From Sediminibacillus massiliensis (GTDB lineage: Bacteria > Bacillota > Bacilli > Bacillales > Amphibacillaceae): 64,000 nt of DNA. Positions 57,188 through 64,000 of the stretch are shown in pieces. Where the stretch lies: the NCBI RefSeq assembly GCF_900156915.1, contig NZ_LT732535.1:2344912-2408911 (forward strand). Direction: 5' to 3'. A program made the translations under genes and the position numbers. The notes below the pieces were generated by a model. That model was not told the DNA's origin. It worked only from the letters and a program-made list of their open reading frames with translations, and made no database searches. Numbering within the stretch: position 1 is the stretch's first letter; each line of letters opens with the position of its first letter.

Positions 57188-57691
57188 TTAATGAATAGAT
57201 TTTTGCAGGCTGGCGATGAATTCCCATGCTTCGTCCATATCATCCTGCTGATATTTTTGTGCTTTTTTGACGACTTGTACTTTTTCCTCGATTTCTTCCT
57301 TGCTAAGGTCATCAAAATACAACATAGTAGAAACCAATTCAAGAAATCTTGAACTCTTTTCCTTCATTGTATCAATCATTGCATCAAGTGGAGGCAGGTC
57401 AACCTGGGAATGTTCCAGGAAATCCTCTCCAGACTCTGTCATTTTATAACGGTATTGATAATAATTGCTTTTCTTTTCCTTCGTTTCATCTATAAATCCA
57501 AGGTTGCATAACTCTTCAATTCGTAAAGTCAATTCCTCCGAGTATGGTCCGTAGAAATGGAATTCATATTTTTCATCAAAAGGGATATCACATTTTTTCA
57601 ATATGTAAATCATCTTCTGCAGTTTCTTACGGCCGACAACTTCCTCTGCGGTGGAAAAAAACTTCATTAACTTGGCATGGTTTGCCAACAT
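57188..57691 (-). CDS. ywgA: YwgA family protein
   Basis: A 167-residue protein conserved next to ywfO in Bacillaceae; function unknown. The N-terminal half has a winged-helix-like pattern: HAKLMKFFSTAEEVVGRKKL, QKMIYILKKC, FHFYGPYSEEL. A helical C-terminus follows. The start at ATG 57691 follows ggataggag and gives MLANHAKLMKFF, as in orthologues; GTG 57700 is too close to the ribosome binding site. The stop of ywfO lies 11 bp upstream, so they are co-transcribed. Confidence 0.88.
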   Translation of the reverse strand: MLANHAKLMKFFSTAEEVVGRKKLQKMIYILKKCDIPFDEKYEFHFYGPYSEELTLRIEELCNLGFIDETKEKKSNYYQYRYKMTESGEDFLEHSQVDLPPLDAMIDTMKEKSSRFLELVSTMLYFDDLSKEEIEEKVQVVKKAQKYQQDDMDEAWEFIASLQKSIH

Positions 57692-57702
57692 GTTAACCAC
57701 TC

Positions 57703-59001
57703 CTATCCGTACAATATCTCGAAAATGCGAGCCTTTGCCTGGCTCTCCTCTGGCAGTTCCTCTAGTACATCCAACGGAAAATAAAGTTTATGGTCTGTCC
57801 TTTTCTTGCCGGATATCGATTCCACAATTTCCGACTGACGTGACAGCTCTTTCAGTTCCCCATTTTTCGGCATCAAAAGATGGATCGGCAGCCTTTCCTC
57901 TTCCTCGCCGGGCCTGTAGAAATCATATGGCAGATCCGAGGAGGAGTCGACGACAAGGTAATAATCCGGATCAATGCCGAGTTCCTGGAACAAACGGAAT
58001 AATTCCATCCACTCGTTCATTTGATGATTGGGATTGAACTCAATATATTTGAATAATCGTCTGTTGATAAATCGCTCACACAAGTCACTTAAGACAGGGT
58101 CTTGCTCATCCACCCACATTTGAAAATAATAATTTACGATCCCTTCATCCAGACGCAAATATTCTTTTAATTTAACCTGGCCTGAAAAGAAGGAAAGAAA
58201 ATGAACAGGCTTTAATGAAAACTGGTATCCATCCTGGTATAAATACTTTGCCCTGTTCAATATTTTGGACAAAATAACTTCAGCACTACGTGTAACAGGA
58301 TGGAAATACACCTGCCAATACATTTGATAACGGCTCATAATGTAATCCTCGACAGCATGCATCCCGGTCTGCTTGATGACCACTTGATCTTCCATAGGGC
58401 GCATGACACGAAGGATTCGTTCCATGTCGAAATGTCCATAGCTTACCCCTGTAAAATAGGCATCCCTTTGAAGATAATCCATCCGGTCTGCATCAATCTG
58501 GCTTGAAATCAGACTGACAACAAGCTTGTCCGCATAGGTTTTGTTAATGACATCCGCCACATCTTGCGGAAAGTCCGGGCCAACCCTCTTCAATATTCTG
58601 TTTATTTCTGTATCGCCGAGAATGATTTGCTTGGTGAAATCTTCATGGTCTAGTTTGAATACTTTCTCGAATGAATGCGAAAAAGGGCCATGCCCTAAAT
58701 CATGAAGCAGTGCAGCACACAGGCATAGAAGACGCTCTTTCCCATTCCAATTGGGCCGCCCTTCAAAATTAAAAAGAATCCTTCTAACAATTTCATAGAC
58801 ACCGAGTGAATGGTTAAAACGGCTGTGTTCAGCACCATGAAATGTTAAATAGGATGTCCCTAGTTGTTTTATACGACGAAGCCTTTGAAATTCAGGCGCA
58901 CCAATCAAATCCCAAATTACTTGGTCTTTTACATGGATATACCTGTGTACAGGATCTTTAAACACCTTTTCTTCGTTTAATTGCTCGTCTTTGTATGCCA
59001 T
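57703..59001 (-). CDS. ywfO: HD-domain phosphohydrolase YwfO
   Basis: A dNTPase/SAMHD1-like enzyme of 432 residues. The HD metal-binding site is clear: HGAEHSRFNHSLGVYEIVRR (near 55), ALLHDLGHGPFSHSFEKVF (near 100), and SSQIDADRMDYLQRDAYFTG (near 175), which supplies the fourth metal ligand. B. subtilis YwfO hydrolyses nucleotides in vitro and binds signalling nucleotides by some reports; the physiological role is unsettled. The start follows aaaggatcg. Confidence 0.92.
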   Translation of the reverse strand: MAYKDEQLNEEKVFKDPVHRYIHVKDQVIWDLIGAPEFQRLRRIKQLGTSYLTFHGAEHSRFNHSLGVYEIVRRILFNFEGRPNWNGKERLLCLCAALLHDLGHGPFSHSFEKVFKLDHEDFTKQIILGDTEINRILKRVGPDFPQDVADVINKTYADKLVVSLISSQIDADRMDYLQRDAYFTGVSYGHFDMERILRVMRPMEDQVVIKQTGMHAVEDYIMSRYQMYWQVYFHPVTRSAEVILSKILNRAKYLYQDGYQFSLKPVHFLSFFSGQVKLKEYLRLDEGIVNYYFQMWVDEQDPVLSDLCERFINRRLFKYIEFNPNHQMNEWMELFRLFQELGIDPDYYLVVDSSSDLPYDFYRPGEEEERLPIHLLMPKNGELKELSRQSEIVESISGKKRTDHKLYFPLDVLEELPEESQAKARIFEILYG

Positions 59002-59265
59002 TTTTCGATCCTTTCCATATTTATCAGCTTGAAATTAAGTTTGCACACGACATATGTCGACAAATGATAACTCCAAGCAACATTAATAGACAGTACTATT
59101 ATTATATATGATAACCACCTAAACAAAAATGGTTTTTTTGCAAATTCTTATTTCCATATATGCGGCAGTTCCCTCTTGATTATTTTTCCACTATTAACCC
59201 ACTGACAAACATCGCGCTGACTTTGCTATAATAGAAAGGCTTACTATTAAGAAGGAGAAAGATTT

Positions 59266-60099
59266 ATGAATGATTGGAAAAAATTGTTGAATGTACCGAC
59301 AATTCGTTATATAGATCAAAGACATGAAAATAGATACAATCCAGCGGCTTCTTTCGCCACAGATGATGCTTTGGCCATTGCGGTAGGTAACGGTGATTCG
59401 CCTGTTGCTGCCAGACTATGGATACACGATGACACGCTTATTCTGGGGATTCCCGACGCAAAGCTGCCTAATCTAAAGAATGGTGTTGACTGGCTTAAGA
59501 GTCAGGGTTATCAAGCTGTCGTACGTAACTCAGGCGGACTGGCGGTTGCCCTTGATAAAGGGGTATTAAACTTGTCTTTTATTTTCCCTGATGCCAGGAA
59601 TATCGGTATTCATGAGGGATATCAGGCAATGGCCGGCTTCATTCAATTCTTGTTTCAAGACCTTACTCGTGATATTAAGGCATTTGAAGTCAAAGGCTCT
59701 TACTGCCCCGGAGAATATGACTTGAGCATCGGCGGCAAAAAATTCGCCGGTATCTCCCAGCGCCGTGTCAAAAACGGATCTGCTGTGCAGATTTATTTAT
59801 GCGTGGAAGGGGATGGTGTGGAAAGAGCTGCACTTGTCAGGGATTTTTACTCAATTAGTAAAAAAGGGGAAGAAACCCGATTCGAGTACCCCGATGTCAT
59901 ACCGGAGACAATGGCATCTCTCTGTCAGTTATTGAAAGTTGATCTGACGGTCGAGGATGTCACAAAAAGAATCTTACATGCCCTCAAGGAACTCAGCGAT
60001 GATATCATTACAGACAAACTCGACAAACAGGAAACAGATTGGTATGAGAAAAGGCTTGAACAAATGATTGACCGGAACGAAAAGGCCCTGAAGTTTTGA
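59266..60099 (+). CDS. lipL: Octanoyl-[GcvH]:protein N-octanoyltransferase (LipL)
   Basis: This enzyme moves octanoyl or lipoyl groups from GcvH to the E2 subunits of 2-oxoacid dehydrogenases. The 277-residue protein belongs to the BPL/LplA/LipB fold. It has the ligase-like RNSGGLAVAL (about 88-97), the acyl-thioester Cys147 in KGSYCPGEYDLS and the conserved Lys in GGKKFAGISQRR. The Cys position identifies LipL rather than LipM. The start follows aagaaggaga. It corresponds to B. subtilis ywfL. Confidence 0.93.
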   Translation: MNDWKKLLNVPTIRYIDQRHENRYNPAASFATDDALAIAVGNGDSPVAARLWIHDDTLILGIPDAKLPNLKNGVDWLKSQGYQAVVRNSGGLAVALDKGVLNLSFIFPDARNIGIHEGYQAMAGFIQFLFQDLTRDIKAFEVKGSYCPGEYDLSIGGKKFAGISQRRVKNGSAVQIYLCVEGDGVERAALVRDFYSISKKGEETRFEYPDVIPETMASLCQLLKVDLTVEDVTKRILHALKELSDDIITDKLDKQETDWYEKRLEQMIDRNEKALKF

Positions 60100-60111
60100 G
60101 CTATTAAGCTT

Positions 60112-60690
60112 CAGAGTTGAGGGAAACTGTGACATAGTGACAATTCCACATTTTGAAGTTTTTTCACTCCTTCTGTTGTTAGTTGAGTGCTAACCCAACG
60201 CTGCGGTAAAATACTCGCTTTCCACGGGGAACGCTTCAGCCTCCTCGCTGGCAAAAAGCGCCAACTGTGGGGTCTTCAGACTGTTCCTTTCCCGCAGGAC
60301 TTTGAAAAGACCTCCTTGAATATACAGCGCACGCAGAAAATCGACCTTTATTTTCAAGGAGTCTCGTATTTTTCCTCCGCTTGGATTGGTGTTCTGTTTA
60401 AGTAAGAAGAAATACCAGTTTAAGCGTTATAAGAGATTTTTCTACCCAAAATGCAGAGAATTCCAAACAGCGTAGGCAGAACACGTAGACTCCTGCAGGA
60501 ACAGCAAAAGGTCTTCGATGGGGCGAGTAATCGCAGTCCCACGCGTCCGAAGACCCCGCAAGAAGCGAACTGTGCTGATGAGGAGGCTGAGGCCGTGCCC
60601 GCGGAAAGCGAAGTGTTCTGCCGTAGCGGTTGTATAGCACTCGACTTAGTCAGGATGGGAGAAAACCATGTGCCAGTTATGTCGCCCTTT
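60112..60690. repeat. Composite intergenic repeat: type-1 hairpin facing type-2 hairpin
   Basis: It begins with ttgagggaaactgtgacata (60117-60136), followed by a type-1 unit (about 60195-60385, plus orientation) and a type-2 unit in the other direction (about 60470-60640, gcagaacacgtagactcctg to gaagtgttctgccgtagcgg). It ends near ccagttatgtcgcc. The layout is the same as at 3747-4378. No gene is present. Confidence 0.8.
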
Positions 60691-60710
60691 ATATATTATG
60701 TGTAACAGCA

Positions 60711-60738
60711 AAAGCTCGTCTTTTTGACGGGCTTTTTT
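60711..60738. terminator. Terminator, probably bidirectional
   Basis: AAAGCTCGTC, loop ttttt, GACGGGCTTT with a T-run on the plus strand and a shorter one on minus. It abuts the stop of the minus-strand gene at 60737. Confidence 0.7.
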
Positions 60739-61864
60739 ATATTTCCTGCTCTTCGGTTTGGCTGCCGTGTTTAATGAAGGAATTCACTGTTTCGTTGAAC
60801 TGTCGTTGTTCATCCATTTTAACGTAGACTGAATTTACCCACTTCCTCATGCCGAATACTTGCCTGATCTCTACAGGCTCTTTTAACTGGATGACATACG
60901 GAGCCGGTTCTTTTTCCAGTCCTTGGAGAACGAGCGAGACGCTCCCCTCTCGGCTTGACGGACGAGAATCGTGGTTTGGTTCAATTTTACCCACTTTTTC
61001 CCATGCAATATAGCCATATTGTCGTATTCCTTTTTGAAAATGAATACCCTTATCATCAAGCACGACTGGCGAAATCCTTATTGCTTGGTAATCGGCAATG
61101 ATAAATAACAGCGTATATAAATCGAGAGCTGTCAATACCCAGGCAGCTGTATGACTGTATTGGGCAATCATTATATGGACAGCAACAATCTCAAGGACCA
61201 TACCATGGACCAATAAAATGAAAATTCCCAGATAGCCACCATCCTTATGAAAGGTAAATGTTTGAAGGTGTTTATCTGTTGTTGCTCCAGATTTTCGCCA
61301 GCTGAACAAGCTATAGTATACAGCAGCAATATCCGTTGCAACGAATCCGAGGACGACTCGGATTTTGTTGAGGCTATCGATGTTAAAAGTGAACGTGCGC
61401 TGAACAGCAGCGGACAAGCTCAGCAAAAAGTGGTAGTGGTTGTTTCTTTCCTGTCGGTAGTTGGTGAGGAGACAAGGTATCCTTCTGGCAACATAGATGA
61501 ATAAAACCAATTCCAATATAATAATACACGCTTCTAAACCTATTACGGAATAAGTAAAATACGACAGATAGGCATCAGCTTCGCGAGGAATCATCCAATT
61601 AGCTACTACAAGGCCAAATAAAATGAAAGTAAAAAGAAATAGTAAAGATACTCGTTTCCTAAATCCAAAAAAATAAATGGCTAAAGGTAAACAGATGATG
61701 AGGTCGATTGCTGTTGCAACACCGATTCTATCATCAATCGGGCCGAAAATCTGAAACTGCATCACCATGGAATTCGGAACCAGAATCAATAAGAGTAGAA
61801 CCAGGATTCTCTTCCAGGCGACTTGGTGGAGTGGGAGCGCGATCATATTATCCCTGCTTTCCAT
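60737..61864 (-). CDS. Polytopic membrane protein of unknown function
   Basis: A 375-residue protein with about seven predicted membrane helices (roughly 18-38, 45-68, 73-92, 103-128, 165-188, 205-235, 243-262). The cytoplasmic C-terminal domain of about 110 residues (ISPVVLDDKGIHFQKGIRQ, YGYIAWEKVGKIEPN, SLVLQGL, YVIQL) looks like a small PH-type beta domain. I do not recognise the family or a substrate. There is an in-frame ATG at residue 7 as an alternative start. The terminator lies at 60711-60738. Confidence 0.75.
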   Translation of the reverse strand: MESRDNMIALPLHQVAWKRILVLLLLILVPNSMVMQFQIFGPIDDRIGVATAIDLIICLPLAIYFFGFRKRVSLLFLFTFILFGLVVANWMIPREADAYLSYFTYSVIGLEACIIILELVLFIYVARRIPCLLTNYRQERNNHYHFLLSLSAAVQRTFTFNIDSLNKIRVVLGFVATDIAAVYYSLFSWRKSGATTDKHLQTFTFHKDGGYLGIFILLVHGMVLEIVAVHIMIAQYSHTAAWVLTALDLYTLLFIIADYQAIRISPVVLDDKGIHFQKGIRQYGYIAWEKVGKIEPNHDSRPSSREGSVSLVLQGLEKEPAPYVIQLKEPVEIRQVFGMRKWVNSVYVKMDEQRQFNETVNSFIKHGSQTEEQEI

Positions 61865-61977
61865 ATATGGTTAATATCATTATAATAAACTTCAAGGATA
61901 GCGCAGCCTAAAAATTGTGCCAAAATTAAGAAATTAATCACGCTTATTTCTTTCAACAGGTGAAGGGAGTTATTGAA

Positions 61978-62757
61978 ATGGTTTTGAAACTAGAAAACGT
62001 AGCATTACGACGGGGTGGTAAATGGATACTACAAAATATTAACTGGCAAATTGAGAGTGGACAACATTGGGTACTATTCGGCCTGAACGGAGCAGGAAAG
62101 ACAGCCATTCTAAATTTATTGAATGCTTATTATTTCCCTACGCATGGAAAGGTTAATGTATTGGGCATGGAATTCGGAAAAACTTACCTTGCAGAACGCC
62201 TCCGTAAACAAATCGGTTTTGTTTCCTCTTCTCTGCAGGAGAAATTCCATCCTGGCGATAATGCCTTTGAAGTTGTCTTGAGCGGTGCTTATGCTTCGAT
62301 CGGTCTTTATGAAACCCCTACAGATGATATTAGGAAGAAGGCGGTGGAATTACTCGAGAATCTCGGCTGTATCGAGTACGCAAACCGCAATTATGAAACC
62401 CTGTCCCAAGGGGAAAAACAACGAGTGTTGATTGCCAGAGCCCTAATGGCCGAACCGCCTCTGCTCATCCTGGACGAGCCGACGAACGGTCTCGATTTCA
62501 TTGCACGGGAGAGTCTGCTGGAAGCAATTGAAGGAATTGCCCAAAAACCTGACGGACCAACGATGATCTATGTCACCCACCATGTAGAGGAAATTTTGCC
62601 AGCATTTGGTAAGACTTTATTACTTAGAGATGGCAAAGTTTTTGCGGCGGGAAACACTAGAGAGATGATTTCCAGCAATAAACTATCCAGCTTCTTTCAA
62701 ATTCCAGTGGATGTATTATGGCACAACAATCGACCGCTGCTCTCGAAGATTCAGTGA
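61978..62757 (+). CDS. ABC transporter ATP-binding protein, YlmA-like
   Basis: A 259-residue ATPase: Walker A FGLNGAGKTAIL (about 32-43), signature TLSQGEKQRVLIARAL (near 142), Walker B LLILDEPTNGLDF (near 165) and H-loop YVTHHVEEI. It resembles B. subtilis YlmA, a soluble ATPase without a known membrane partner; none lies nearby here either. I start it at ATG 61978, eight bases after aagggag, rather than at GTG 61960. Confidence 0.88.
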   Translation: MVLKLENVALRRGGKWILQNINWQIESGQHWVLFGLNGAGKTAILNLLNAYYFPTHGKVNVLGMEFGKTYLAERLRKQIGFVSSSLQEKFHPGDNAFEVVLSGAYASIGLYETPTDDIRKKAVELLENLGCIEYANRNYETLSQGEKQRVLIARALMAEPPLLILDEPTNGLDFIARESLLEAIEGIAQKPDGPTMIYVTHHVEEILPAFGKTLLLRDGKVFAAGNTREMISSNKLSSFFQIPVDVLWHNNRPLLSKIQ

Positions 62758-62776
62758 AAGTTCACCGCCGGTACAG

Positions 62777-62805
62777 AAATAAAGAGTCCTGTTTTCGCAG
62801 GACTC
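62777..62805 (-). terminator. Terminator of menC
   Basis: Minus-strand GAGTCCTG, loop cgaaaa, CAGGACTC then TTTATTTC, about 45 bp after the menC stop. Confidence 0.75.
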
Positions 62806-62848
62806 CAGACCTGCCATATAAAGTGTTCGATCGTTAAACACCAGGGAG

Positions 62849-63967
62849 CTACAGATCCCTGTCAGTAAATACTTTCTTATCAATACGATATGATTCAAGT
62901 ACAGGCCAATTGATTTCATAGCCGATCCCAGGGGAGTCAGGTACGGCGATGGTACCGTTCTCCATAGTGACTTCCGGTTGGATGATATCCTGTTTCCAAT
63001 ACCTGTTCGAAGCTGATGTATCACCTGGATACTGGAATTGCGGCAGAGCTGTCAGGGCAATGTTATGTGCCCTGCCTATCCCGGCTTCAAGCATTCCACC
63101 GCACCAAACCGGGATATTTCGCTCAGCACAATAATGATGAATTCTTTTCGCTTCCGTTATGCCGCCCACACGGCCGATTTTAATGTTGATAATCCTGCAG
63201 CTGCCTAATTCGACCGCTGCCTTGGCATCGGCAAAGGATTGAATGCTTTCATCCAGACAGATGGGGGTTGTCAATTCTTTCTGCAATGAAGCGTGTTCCA
63301 TCAGATCATCCTGTGCCAGTGGTTGTTCCATCATATCTAAACCGTATTTGTCCAGCTTTTTCAATACATCGATATCTGCGAGGGAGTAAGCGGAATTTGC
63401 ATCGACCATTATGGAGATGTCCGGATATCGTTGTCTCACTTGTTCGAGCATATCGACATCCCAGCCCGGTTTTATTTTTAGCTTGACCCGTTTATAACCC
63501 TCTTCCAGATGGCGGTCTATTGTCGATAATAAGGCATTCACAGATGGCTGGATCCCAACGCTGACCCCGACATCGATGTGATGTTTTGTCCCTCCGATTG
63601 CCTGTGCCAATGAAACACCCTTTTGTTTTGCATAAAGATCCCACACCGCTCCTTCAACGGCGGCCTTTGCCATATTATTCCTGCGAACAGCCGAAAATCT
63701 GTCTATCACCTCATCCGGTTGGACCAGGGGCTCTTTGAGCAGTAACGGTATTAAGAAATCCTCGATAACGTGACGATTTGTTTCGACTGTTTCTTCGGTG
63801 TACCAGGGACTCGGGAATGCTACGGATTCACCGAACCCCTGCCTGCCCTGCTCATCGACTGCTTCCACAATAAAAAAGTCCTTGTCCCGGAATGTTCCAA
63901 AACTGGTTTCAAAAGGATTTTTCAATTGCATGACAAGCCGGTGCAAAATAATTTTATGTATCTTCAC
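62849..63967 (-). CDS. menC: o-Succinylbenzoate synthase (enolase superfamily)
   Basis: This enzyme dehydrates SHCHC to o-succinylbenzoate in menaquinone synthesis. The 372-residue protein has an N-terminal capping domain (to about 125) with SPWYTEET, and a TIM barrel. The barrel has the KxK motif in RVKLKIKPG (near 165), metal ligands in [10 protein letters not shown] (near 190), MEQPLAQDD and CLDESIQSF (near 240), and the second base Lys in [11 protein letters not shown] (near 265). Relatives may also racemise N-succinylamino acids, and no other men gene is in view, so that remains possible. The start is ATG 63967 behind a ggagggaac ribosome binding site. Confidence 0.9.
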   Translation of the reverse strand: MKIHKIILHRLVMQLKNPFETSFGTFRDKDFFIVEAVDEQGRQGFGESVAFPSPWYTEETVETNRHVIEDFLIPLLLKEPLVQPDEVIDRFSAVRRNNMAKAAVEGAVWDLYAKQKGVSLAQAIGGTKHHIDVGVSVGIQPSVNALLSTIDRHLEEGYKRVKLKIKPGWDVDMLEQVRQRYPDISIMVDANSAYSLADIDVLKKLDKYGLDMMEQPLAQDDLMEHASLQKELTTPICLDESIQSFADAKAAVELGSCRIINIKIGRVGGITEAKRIHHYCAERNIPVWCGGMLEAGIGRAHNIALTALPQFQYPGDTSASNRYWKQDIIQPEVTMENGTIAVPDSPGIGYEINWPVLESYRIDKKVFTDRDL

Positions 63968-64000
63968 ATTGTTCCCTCCCCTTCTCCCATTCTGATCATA

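Overview
This is a chromosomal segment from a spore-forming, low-GC Gram-positive of the family Bacillaceae. The gene order closely follows the Bacillus subtilis upp-glyA-ywlG-rpiB-ywlE-mntP-ywlC-spoIIR-prmC-prfA ... tdk-rpmE-rho-murZ-tal-fbaA-spo0F-pyrG-rpoE ... argS-ywiB-speB-speE-pbpG-ywhD-ywhB ... ywgA-ywfO-lipL segment. Sporulation genes (spoIIR, spo0F, a YhcN-like lipoprotein) and candidate sigma-F, sigma-H and sigma-B promoters fit a spore former. The repeat content and gene details suggest the Oceanobacillus/Virgibacillus/Terribacillus side of the family, but the genus is an inference. Most genes lie on the minus strand. I see no tRNA, rRNA, CRISPR array, prophage or transposase gene.

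Layout. 0.4-1.4 kb: a NERD-domain gene that appears frameshifted. 1.4-10.8 kb (minus): mnaA, upp, a small unknown gene, glyA, ywlG, rpiB, a chemoreceptor without a sensor ectodomain, a long ywlE-type phosphatase, mntP and ywlC. 10.8-11.3 kb: a cluster of DnaA boxes in front of ywlC. 11.1-15.5 kb: a YwlB-position gene, spoIIR, prmC, prfA and a sporulation-type lipoprotein. 15.6-18.1 kb (plus): a drug-efflux ABC transporter with its own TetR regulator and a palindromic operator. 18.2-19.5 kb: a second TetR regulator beside the 3' stump of a lost RND efflux pump. 19.5-22.0 kb: a membrane protein, a histidine phosphatase and a ring-cleavage dioxygenase. 22.5-32.2 kb (minus): tdk, type-B rpmE, rho, murZ, a divergent transaldolase, fbaA, spo0F, pyrG, rpoE. 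32.4-44.0 kb (minus): an acyl-CoA catabolic cluster: fadF, thiolase, 3-hydroxyacyl-CoA dehydrogenase, two acyl-CoA dehydrogenases, MeaB GTPase, a TetR regulator and the fused isobutyryl-CoA mutase IcmF. 44.2-45.4 kb: three small stress or membrane genes, with divergent sigma-B promoters for gsiB and yrhK. 45.5-50.6 kb: argS, ywiB, an AimR-like (arbitrium receptor-like) protein without a DNA-binding domain, speB and speE. 50.9-64 kb: pbpG, ywhD, ywhB, a lipoprotein, a fused two-domain peptide-type ABC permease, ywgA, ywfO, lipL, an unknown membrane protein, a YlmA-like ATPase and menC.

How the parts work together. The 32-44 kb cluster links branched-chain acyl-CoA (isobutyryl-CoA from valine or iso-fatty acids) to butyryl-CoA and onward through beta-oxidation to acetyl-CoA. 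A FadR-type operator sits inside the fadF promoter, and a near-consensus cre site lies in front of the thiolase gene. An enoyl-CoA hydratase is absent and must be encoded elsewhere. speB-speE make putrescine and spermidine. pyrG, upp and tdk serve pyrimidine metabolism and salvage. mnaA and murZ serve wall synthesis.

Two related families of hairpin-rich intergenic repeats occur at six sites, three of them as head-to-head composites of about 600 bp. The most unusual items are the orphan AimR-like protein, two DnaA-box clusters (one a perfect double box that also forms the tdk terminator), the RND-pump remnant still flanked by its operator and terminator, and the single-polypeptide DppB/DppC-like permease with no partner genes nearby.
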